NCBI GenBank assembly: GCA_041082245.1
Contig: JBDOIE010000015.1
Span: forward strand, 81,351 to 145,350
DNA from: DAOTVY01 sp041082245
GTDB lineage: Bacteria > Chloroflexota > Chloroflexia > DTKN01
Reading direction: 5' to 3'
Length of the DNA stretch: 64,000 bases
Both the position numbers and the translations under genes were made by a program. Positions 57,573-64,000 of this stretch are shown here, in pieces. Position 1 is the stretch's first letter. Each line of letters opens with the position of its first letter. Under the pieces are notes generated by a model. The model did no database searches. It was not told where the DNA came from and saw nothing but the letters and a program-made list of their open reading frames with translations.

Positions 57573-57869
57573 ATGCCGGGCAAGGCTTGTGCGCTGCTGT
57601 GCCTCGTAGTTGTGCTCGTCGGTGCTGCCTGTGGGCAGGCGCCGGCGACAGGGCCTGGGACACCGACGCCCGCGAAGGAAGTGCTGGATGGTGCGATGTT
57701 GCTTCAGGCGCGGTGCACGCGCTGTCATACGCTTGCGCGTGTGGAGGGAGCGCGCTTGACGCCCGCGGAATGGGAACAGACGGTCAGGCGCATGGTGGAA
57801 AAGGGCGCCGATCTGAGCGAAACGGAGATCTCGGTACTGGTCGCCTATCTGGCGGAGAGGTACCGCTAG
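57573..57869 (+). CDS. c-type cytochrome lipoprotein
   Basis: A 98-residue protein. The signal 'KACALLCLVVVLVGAAC' ends in a lipobox with the acylated Cys at 20, a Thr/Pro linker follows (ATGPGTPTPA), and one haem motif CTRCH lies near residues 48-52. 'VRRMVEKGADLSETEISVLVAYLAERY' is the usual C-terminal end of a small class I cytochrome with an axial Met. It is a membrane-anchored electron carrier. It lies between lgt and a membrane protein gene, all closely spaced. Confidence 0.88.
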   Translation: MPGKACALLCLVVVLVGAACGQAPATGPGTPTPAKEVLDGAMLLQARCTRCHTLARVEGARLTPAEWEQTVRRMVEKGADLSETEISVLVAYLAERYR

Positions 57870-57879
57870 GGCGTGCCGC

Positions 57880-59898
57880 ATGATCCGATGGGTGCGCGAA
57901 GAAGGCCGGATGTTCCTCCGGACGGTGGGGGACTGGCGGGTGTGGTGCCTGCTGGTCCCCTTCCTTGTGGGCTGCTGGTTGCTGGTATGCCGACCGCTGC
58001 GGCTCGCTGTGGATGTAGGCGCGCGACTGGAGGCGCCGAGGCCCCAGCCATTCACGCACCTGATCGGGCGCTTCTTCGACCATCGTGTCGGCCGGCCTAT
58101 CGATGAAGCCTACCTGAGCGGGGTGTATGCGGGGGAGTCGGAGAATGGGGTGTCTTTCCGGTGGACGGAAGAGCGTGCGGCGCTTGTAGTGCACGGAATG
58201 CCCGGTGGAACGGCGCAGGTTTCGTTGCGACTGAAAGGTGCGGTGGACGGACGTACCCGGCTGCGTGTGACCGCCGATGGACATCTGGTCGCCCAGCTCC
58301 CGGTCGGGCCGCACTGGCAGGAATACGTCTTTGTGGTGCCGCAAGCGTGGTGGCGGGGCGATTGTCTCCGGCTGGAGCTGCGGGCAACTCCCTACAGGAC
58401 CGGTGGCGTGGAGGACCGGATCGTCGGCGTGGCTATAGACCGCGTCTTTGTCGAGGGATGGGGGGATGGCCGGGGTGTGCTTCCCTGGACGGCGCTCTGG
58501 CTGACGGTAGCATTGCTGGCGGCTTATGGGGGCCTGCAGCGAGCCGGCGTTACGGGACGACTCGCGCTGTGTGCGATGGCGTTGCTGGCCTTGCTGGTGC
58601 TGATCGTGCTGGCGGGCGCCGGTCGGCCTTTCCTGAGTGCCTATGCACCGCGGCTGCTGGTGGCGCTGGTATGCAGCTGGGTTGTGGCCGCGATTACTTT
58701 GGGGGTAGGGCGGCACTGGCTTGGTGGGTCCACTGCGCCCGGGGAGCGGGAGTGGTGCATCCTGGGCGTGGTGGTTCTGGCGGCCTTTGCGCTGCGTTTC
58801 GGTGGAGCGCTTTCGCCTCGCTTTTCGGCGCACGATGCGCTATTCCACGTCCACCGCCTGGAGGCGATCGAGAAGGGGGAGCTCTTTTTCGAGCATGTAT
58901 CGCTGGAATGGGGGATGCGCAACGACCCTTACCCCGGCGCCCTTTACCTCTTGTTAGCTCCGTTGCGGCTGGTGTACGGAAACGGGGAGCATCTACTCGC
59001 GTTCGCGACGGCCTGGATGGATGCGGTATCCATCCTGGCGGTGTGGTATCTGGCAGAGGAGCTGGTGGGAAGACGAGCTGCACTGTGGGCGAGTTGCCTG
59101 TACGCCTTCATGCCGATCGGCTTCGCGGCCAACTGGGCGGGAATTTACACGAACCTGTTTGGTTACGACACATTGTTGTTGCTTTCTGCGGCGCTGGCCA
59201 TGGCCTGGAAGAGGAGCGCCGCCCTGCGTGCGCTACGATGGGTGCCGCTGTGGACTGTCCACTTGCTTTCGCACTTTGGCACGGTTGTGCTCGGGATACC
59301 GTGGTTCCTCACGTGGACAGGATGGTGGTGGCGCTGCGCAGAGCCACGTCAGCGGCAGTGGCTTCGCAGGCTTGTGCTGCTCTGGGCCGCCGCGCTTGGG
59401 TTTGCACTGCTGCTGTACTACAGCCATTTCGCTGGGACGATGGTGCACGGTGCCAGGTCACTGCTCGCCGAAAAGGCGACGGAGCTGGGGACTCCCGATG
59501 CGACGCTTCCCACACGGTGGGCGGCGTTTCAGGTTTGGTGGCGGTGGGGGGCTGTGGTGGACTATGCCGGGATCGGACTGTTCCTGGGCGCGCTGGGATG
59601 GTTGAGCATTGGGAAAAGGGAGAGGCTCCAACCGGAACGTGCCTGGTTGTTTGCTTCGCTGGGGGTCGCGGCAGTGTTCTGGGCCGTTTCGCGGGTGCTG
59701 TTCCTCTCCGTGCGTACGATGCTTTTTCTTCTGCCTGCTGTGGCCATCGGAGTCGGAGCGCTGCTTGCACGCCTGGCTGCGCGTGGCCGGCCGGGGAAGG
59801 CGGTTGCGCTGCTCGTCGCTGCCTACGTCTGCGTCCTTGGTGTGAGCATCTGGTTGGGTGTCTGTTTTGCTGGGCTGCGCCCTCCGCACGTCTATTGA
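57880..59898 (+). CDS. Large polytopic membrane protein, PMT/ArnT-like glycosyltransferase candidate
   Basis: A 672-residue protein. One N-terminal span (LLVPFLVGCWLLVC) precedes a soluble, beta-rich region (about 40-190). Then come roughly 11 spans. 'FALRFGGALSPRFSAHDALFHVHRLEAIEKGELFFEH' before 'MRNDPYPGALYLLLAPLRLVYGNGEHLLAFATAWMDAVSILAVWYLAEELVGRRAALWASCLYAFMPIGF' resembles the first extracellular loop and following spans of C-type glycosyltransferases, which use polyprenyl-phosphate sugars. I infer the class from topology; no substrate can be stated. It follows the cytochrome gene by 10 bases. Confidence 0.65.
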   Translation: MIRWVREEGRMFLRTVGDWRVWCLLVPFLVGCWLLVCRPLRLAVDVGARLEAPRPQPFTHLIGRFFDHRVGRPIDEAYLSGVYAGESENGVSFRWTEERAALVVHGMPGGTAQVSLRLKGAVDGRTRLRVTADGHLVAQLPVGPHWQEYVFVVPQAWWRGDCLRLELRATPYRTGGVEDRIVGVAIDRVFVEGWGDGRGVLPWTALWLTVALLAAYGGLQRAGVTGRLALCAMALLALLVLIVLAGAGRPFLSAYAPRLLVALVCSWVVAAITLGVGRHWLGGSTAPGEREWCILGVVVLAAFALRFGGALSPRFSAHDALFHVHRLEAIEKGELFFEHVSLEWGMRNDPYPGALYLLLAPLRLVYGNGEHLLAFATAWMDAVSILAVWYLAEELVGRRAALWASCLYAFMPIGFAANWAGIYTNLFGYDTLLLLSAALAMAWKRSAALRALRWVPLWTVHLLSHFGTVVLGIPWFLTWTGWWWRCAEPRQRQWLRRLVLLWAAALGFALLLYYSHFAGTMVHGARSLLAEKATELGTPDATLPTRWAAFQVWWRWGAVVDYAGIGLFLGALGWLSIGKRERLQPERAWLFASLGVAAVFWAVSRVLFLSVRTMLFLLPAVAIGVGALLARLAARGRPGKAVALLVAAYVCVLGVSIWLGVCFAGLRPPHVY

Positions 59899-59908
59899 AC
59901 CGAAGGCG

Positions 59909-60715
59909 TTAGCGTGGCGCGACACGTCGTGCAAGGAGCAGTATCCCCAGTGCGATCAGGGCGATCCCGATGAGGAAGCCGGAGAACCAGCCGGGCCCGG
60001 CAGCAAGCTGGACGAAAAGCCCTGCGGCCAACGTGGCTCCGGCCACCCACAGACTCCAGCGCATACGGGTGACCAGGTGGACAGCGAAGAAGACCAGGGC
60101 GGTGCCGCAGAAGAGTATTGCAGGGATCCACTGGTGGAGGCCGGCGATTTCGCCCAGGATGGGGAGTGCTGCAAGCACGAGCAGAAGGCCGCCAGGGAGG
60201 ATGGGCCACCAGATATCGCGGCGGAGCACGGCGACCAGGAGGAAGCCCACACCGAGCCCTGCCAGGAAAATGCTGCCGCCGAGGGCTCCTTGCCACTGTT
60301 GCGGAATGAAGGGAAGCGCCGCGAGGAGACCACTGAAAGCCAACAGGGTCAGGAGCCCCGCGGGGATGAGCGCCCATCGATGAAAGGGCCGCGCCAGATA
60401 CACGGCAAAAAAGGTGCCGCCGAGACCAAACAGGAACAGGGAACCAGCGTACCGCGACGCGTCGGTGGATAGCCCGGCGAGCAGGGTTGTGCCTGCGAGG
60501 GAGAGGAGCGTGCCTGCAGGGATGATGGCCCACCAGCGTGCACGGTCGGTGCCCCAAGCCCACAGGAAGGGGATCGCGGCGAGTGCCAGGAGGGCGGTCC
60601 AGATCCAGGTGCCCGGGAGGGGGAACGGGGCGATGTTGTGAACAAGCAACAGGAGTCCCGCGACGAGCAGGAACGAGCCGACGAACGCGTTCCAGGACCA
60701 ACGGGTGCTTGGCAT
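59909..60715 (-). CDS. Membrane protein with four tandem two-span repeats
   Basis: A 268-residue protein made of about four repeats of some 57 residues. Each has a basic turn, a tryptophan and an 'IPAG' or 'LPGG' hairpin between two spans (RWWAIIPAGTLLSLAG, RWALIPAGLLTLLAFS, IWWPILPGGLLLVLAA, RWSLWVAGATLAAGL). The pattern resembles DUF5668/LiaF-type membrane domains. Function unknown. The ATG at 60715 follows AAGGAGGTCGTG. It converges with the large membrane protein gene with 10 bases between stops. Confidence 0.68.
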   Translation of the reverse strand: MPSTRWSWNAFVGSFLLVAGLLLLVHNIAPFPLPGTWIWTALLALAAIPFLWAWGTDRARWWAIIPAGTLLSLAGTTLLAGLSTDASRYAGSLFLFGLGGTFFAVYLARPFHRWALIPAGLLTLLAFSGLLAALPFIPQQWQGALGGSIFLAGLGVGFLLVAVLRRDIWWPILPGGLLLVLAALPILGEIAGLHQWIPAILFCGTALVFFAVHLVTRMRWSLWVAGATLAAGLFVQLAAGPGWFSGFLIGIALIALGILLLARRVAPR

Positions 60716-60785
60716 CACGACCTCCTTCTAGACCGGTTTTGTGCCACTGATTGGACGGGAAAGCGGGCCTAACTGTTGCGGCAAT

Positions 60786-60981
60786 GCTCGAGTTTCCAAC
60801 GAACTGTCCCCTGGCAGCGAGAGGAGCGCAGAGGCTTTCTTTCGAAGGGGGCTGAGTAGACAAGGGCAACGCTATTGCCTACCCAGCCGGCACGAGGAGT
60901 TTCCGACCTGTGCCAGCAGGAGTTTTCGCGAAGTCCAAAGGATGGTGGCTGCAGTCGCGGGCACCAAATGGTCCCGGGCTT
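60786..60981 (-). repeat. Dispersed intergenic repeat, copy B
   Basis: The inverted partner of copy A at 47742-47878. The 46-base core (60786-60831) and a 42-base block (60940-60981) match, with about 58 extra bases between them compared with copy A. The two copies are 13 kb apart in opposite orientation. Confidence 0.6.
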
Positions 60982-61039
60982 GGGTATGCGGCACAACTCT
61001 TTCTTCCCTGGACCTGGTTGGAAAGTGGAAGCGACGTCT

Positions 61040-61068
61040 TTGCTCGCCTAGAAGGTTCGTGCTACAAT
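61040..61068 (+). promoter_or_regulatory. Promoter of the VTT-domain/nnrDE genes
   Basis: TTGCTC (61040-61045) and TACAAT (61063-61068), 17-base spacer, about 33 bases before the TTG start. Confidence 0.55.
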
Positions 61069-61107
61069 TGTTCCATACGATTTGAACGGTAACCCTGGAG
61101 GTGCGGG

Positions 61108-61701
61108 TTGAAGGACGGGCTCGAGCAGATTGCTGCGAAGGGTGTGGGTGGCAAGGCGATGGGCTGGAAATGGTTGTTGCGTGCGGTGACCTGGTTGCGA
61201 GCGAACTGGCGTTTCGCCGCTTCGCTGATAGGTTCCGTTGCGCTAACGGTATTGCTCCTTACCTTGCCCGTGGACTATGCGCGGTTGGGCAGTTACGGTT
61301 ATCTCGGGGTATTCTTGCTGACCCTGCTTCCCAGCGCGACGGTGGTGTTTCCGAGCCCGACGCTGGCAGTCTCCTGGATCGCGGGAGGGTTCCTGAGTCC
61401 GCCGCTCGTGGGGCTGGCAGCGGGTGCCGGTGCGACACTGGGTGAACTGAGCGGGTACCTGGCAGGATATGGCGGAAGTGTGATCGTTTCGCAGACTCGG
61501 TCCTACGAACGGATCCGCAAGGCGGTGAACCGGTACGGGTGGCTCGCGATTGCGGTGCTGGCTTTCATTCCGAACCCGCTTTTCGATCTAGGCGGGATTG
61601 CGGCAGGAGCGGCGCGGATGCCGCTGGAGCGCTTCCTTGCGGCTTGTTTTGCGGGAAAAACTCTTCGCTTCATGCTGATCGCATATCTCGGGCGGCTGTG
61701 A
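61108..61701 (+). CDS. VTT/DedA-like membrane protein
   Basis: A 197-residue protein of the VTT (SNARE-associated) type. A basic N-terminus precedes spans 'AASLIGSVALTVLLLTL' and 'LGVFLLTLLPSATVVFPSPTLAVSWIAGGFLSPPLVGLAAGAGATLGELSGYLAGYGG' (the family's re-entrant G-rich core), then 'GWLAIAVLAFIPNPLFDLGGIAAGAARMPLERFLAACFAGKTLRFMLIAYLG', where 'F..NPLFD..G..AG' is characteristic. Such proteins scramble or transport lipids, including polyprenyl phosphate. The TTG at 61108 has GGAGGTGCGGG upstream. nnrDE follows after 26 bases. Confidence 0.85.
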   Translation: MKDGLEQIAAKGVGGKAMGWKWLLRAVTWLRANWRFAASLIGSVALTVLLLTLPVDYARLGSYGYLGVFLLTLLPSATVVFPSPTLAVSWIAGGFLSPPLVGLAAGAGATLGELSGYLAGYGGSVIVSQTRSYERIRKAVNRYGWLAIAVLAFIPNPLFDLGGIAAGAARMPLERFLAACFAGKTLRFMLIAYLGRL

Positions 61702-61727
61702 GGCGCCCGTTCTTGAGGAGGTAGGCG

Positions 61728-63356
61728 ATGAAGCTCGTCACGACAGAAGAGATGCGACGGGCCGAGCAAGCAGCGGTGGAAGCTGGAACGACGTGGGAAG
61801 AGCTGATGGAGCGCGCAGGTCGGGCGGTTGCCTACGAGGTACTGACGCGGCTCGGGGAGAAGGGGGGAGCGCAAGGGAGGCACGTGCTGGCGCTGGTCGG
61901 CCCGGGAAATAACGGTGGGGACGCTCTGGTAGCTGGGCGATACGTGGCGGAGAGCGGGTTGGTGGTGCACGCGTATCTCTGGAACCGGAAGGCAGAGGGA
62001 GATCTACTGGTAGCTGCTTTGGAGCAGCGGGGAGGCAAAGTCCTTCTTGCGGCGGACGATGATAAGGATCTGTCGGTTTTGCAGAGGGAGCTAGGAGCAG
62101 TGGATGCGGTCATCGATGGGCTGCTTGGGATGGGGATTCAACGTCCGCTCGAGGGGCAGCTGAAGGAGATCGTCGAGCAGGTGAACCGTGCGCACGTGCC
62201 GCTGCTTGTGGCTGTAGACCTGCCTACGGGTGTGCACGCGGACACCGGGCAAGTGATGGGTGCGGCCGTAGCCGCGCATGTGACGGTGACGATGGGTTTC
62301 CCGAAGCGTGGCCTCTACCAGTTCCCGGGTGCGGGGTATGCGGGCGAGGTTGTGGTTGCGGACATCGGGATCGATGAGCGCATGTTGGGCGGGGCGCGGG
62401 TTGAGCTGCTCGACCTGGGAAAAGTGCGAGAGTTGCTTCCTCGGCGGCCGCGGGATTCACACAAGGGGACATTCGGGCGGCTGCTGGTAGTTGCGGGCTC
62501 ATCGGCATACGTGGGCGCGCCGTCGCTTGCGGCGATGGGAGCGTACCGTGTAGGTGCGGGGCTTGTGACGCTGGCGGCGCCGCGTGGGATAGTGCCGATC
62601 CTGGCGGCGCGCTGTTTAGAGACGACGTTCCTCGGGTTGCCGGAGGGAGATGGTGGAGGTGTGGGGATCGGGGCGCTGAAGGTGGTTGTGGAAGCGCTAG
62701 AAGGGTACGAAGCGCTGGTGGTTGGCTGTGGGCTGGGGCGGGAAAGTGAAACGCAGGCGTTTGTACGTCGGCTGCTGGGGGTTCAGGAGGCACGCACGCC
62801 GGGCGGACTGGGCTTCCTGGCGAAGGGGGAAGAGGACCGGCGGACGTGGGAGATTCCGCCGATGGTGCTGGATGCGGATGGGTTGAACGCTTTGGTAGGC
62901 ATTCCGGAATGGTGGCGTACCTTGCCTCGGGGGCGGGTGGTGCTAACGCCGCATCCCGGCGAGATGTCCCGGTTGCTTGGAGCGACGAAAGAAGAAGTGC
63001 AGGGTGCACGGATCGCGGTGGCGCAGAGGGCTGCAGCAGCCTGGGGGCAGGTGGTGGTGTTGAAGGGTGCGCATACGGTGGTTGCGCACCCGGATGGGGA
63101 CGTTGCGGTGAGCCCGGTTGCGACGCCGGCGCTGGCGACGGCAGGCACAGGGGACGTCCTTGCGGGGGCGATCGGGGGGCTCCTTGCGCAGGGCTTGGAC
63201 CCGTTTGCGGCAGCGCTGCTTGGGGTATACGTGCATGCGCGGGCCGGCGAGCTGGTGGAGCGAGAGGTCGGTCAGGCAGGCGGGATGGCGGGGGACTTGT
63301 TGGAACGACTCCCGCGGGTGCTTTGTGAGCTGGCCCAAGCAAAGATTTTCCTATGA
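61728..63356 (+). CDS. nnrDE: Bifunctional NAD(P)H-hydrate epimerase/dehydratase
   Basis: A 542-residue metabolite-repair enzyme. The N-terminal epimerase domain (about 1-220) has 'VTTEEMRRAEQAAVEAG', 'LVGPGNNGGDALVAGRYV' and 'VAVDLPTGVHADTGQV'. The C-terminal ADP/ATP-dependent dehydratase (about 235-535) has 'HKGTFGRLLVVAGSSAYVGAPSLAAMGAYRVGAGLVTLAAP', 'MVLDADGLNALV', 'LTPHPGEMSRLLG', 'VVLKGAHTVVAHPDG' and the active-site 'TAGTGDVLAGAIGGLLAQG'. Together they repair hydrated NADH and NADPH, which form faster at high temperature. GGAGGTAGGCG precedes the ATG. Confidence 0.96.
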   Translation: MKLVTTEEMRRAEQAAVEAGTTWEELMERAGRAVAYEVLTRLGEKGGAQGRHVLALVGPGNNGGDALVAGRYVAESGLVVHAYLWNRKAEGDLLVAALEQRGGKVLLAADDDKDLSVLQRELGAVDAVIDGLLGMGIQRPLEGQLKEIVEQVNRAHVPLLVAVDLPTGVHADTGQVMGAAVAAHVTVTMGFPKRGLYQFPGAGYAGEVVVADIGIDERMLGGARVELLDLGKVRELLPRRPRDSHKGTFGRLLVVAGSSAYVGAPSLAAMGAYRVGAGLVTLAAPRGIVPILAARCLETTFLGLPEGDGGGVGIGALKVVVEALEGYEALVVGCGLGRESETQAFVRRLLGVQEARTPGGLGFLAKGEEDRRTWEIPPMVLDADGLNALVGIPEWWRTLPRGRVVLTPHPGEMSRLLGATKEEVQGARIAVAQRAAAAWGQVVVLKGAHTVVAHPDGDVAVSPVATPALATAGTGDVLAGAIGGLLAQGLDPFAAALLGVYVHARAGELVEREVGQAGGMAGDLLERLPRVLCELAQAKIFL

Positions 63357-63432
63357 GCATTGAGGGAAATTCCCTGCTTTTGTTGTTGGCTATCCTTCAA
63401 AGGTTGTGACGTCTTTCTATTGCTCATAGGAA
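63348..63432. repeat. 12-base inverted repeat flanking a 61-base spacer
   Basis: TTCCTATGAGCA (63348-63359), which includes the nnrDE stop, and TGCTCATAGGAA (63421-63432) are perfect complements. The repeat lies between two genes whose base composition differs sharply. Confidence 0.5.
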
Positions 63433-63476
63433 CTACGTGGCGCAGGGCACGATCCTTTCTGCAGGAGGTAGACTCG

Positions 63477-64000
<524 letters not shown>

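Larger units (their letters stand above)
60716..61107. other. Intergenic region between divergent membrane-protein genes
   Basis: This 392-base stretch holds repeat copy B (60786-60981) and the promoter of the VTT-domain gene (61040-61068). No reading frame in it looks real, and no promoter for the minus-strand gene was found with confidence. Confidence 0.5.

Overview
The window is GC-rich bacterial chromosome with dense, mostly operonic genes. It has no phage, insertion sequence, CRISPR array or plasmid functions. Ferredoxin-linked 2-oxoacid oxidation (korDABC), a Taq-type M32 carboxypeptidase, RtcB, a MurF-Alr fusion, frequent GTG/TTG starts and a secreted protein ending in a hydrophobic 'FLPLILR'-type tail fit a thermophilic member of the Chloroflexota (Anaerolineae/Thermoflexia-like). 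This placement is inference from gene content. No rRNA gene is present to confirm it.

Layout. 0-3.4 kb: the start of an SbcC/Rad50-like ATPase, then psuK and two response regulators on the other strand. 3.4-13.2 kb (minus): clpC; hflX-rtcB; and the tightly overlapping fabF-rnc-sugar isomerase-glycosyltransferase operon. 13.5-15.2 kb: recJ. 15.2-20.8 kb (minus): korD-korA-korB-korC, methylmalonyl-CoA epimerase, a methyltransferase and the M32 peptidase. 21.0 kb: a CAU-anticodon tRNA. 21.1-29.6 kb (minus): a complete compact histidine operon (hisG, a hisD-hisC fusion, hisB, H, A, F, I, E), preceded by an Mth938-like gene, an adenosine-specific kinase family gene and a decayed glycosyltransferase. 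29.6-35.8 kb (minus): two paralogous transcarbamylases, carbamate kinase, an orphan FtsX-type permease and a GNAT acetyltransferase. 36-40.9 kb: a zinc-ribbon protein, then (minus) small membrane proteins, a GAF histidine kinase and a glycogen-debranching enzyme. 41-43.3 kb: a YbjN protein and, opposite, a cassette of two ferredoxins, a ubiquitin-like MoaD/ThiS protein and a DUF166 protein. 43.4-47.6 kb: an NrtR-like Nudix protein, the MurF-Alr fusion and mtnP. 48-55.2 kb: a lipoprotein, a large secreted M28 peptidase, an NfeD-type protease with its slipin partner, and a hydrolase. 55.2-64 kb: a deoxynucleoside kinase, tRNA-Pro, lgt, a c-type cytochrome lipoprotein, two membrane proteins, a VTT protein, the NAD(P)HX repair enzyme and the start of a pyrimidine-nucleoside phosphorylase.

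Promoters can be read by eye for many units. Nearly all have a 17-bp spacer, and several share a TTGCGC/TTGCCT -35 box. Most overlapping genes in operons are joined by ATGA or GTGA, which suggests translational coupling.

The most interesting items are: the carbamate kinase with two transcarbamylases (a likely ATP-forming catabolic route with unknown substrate); the HisD-HisC fusion; the ferredoxin/MoaD-like/DUF166 cassette whose MoaD-like protein lacks the C-terminal Gly-Gly; a decayed glycosyltransferase whose intact palindromic promoter may now serve the his region; a diverged pair of intergenic repeats 13 kb apart; and a hairpin that covers the clpC ribosome-binding site.
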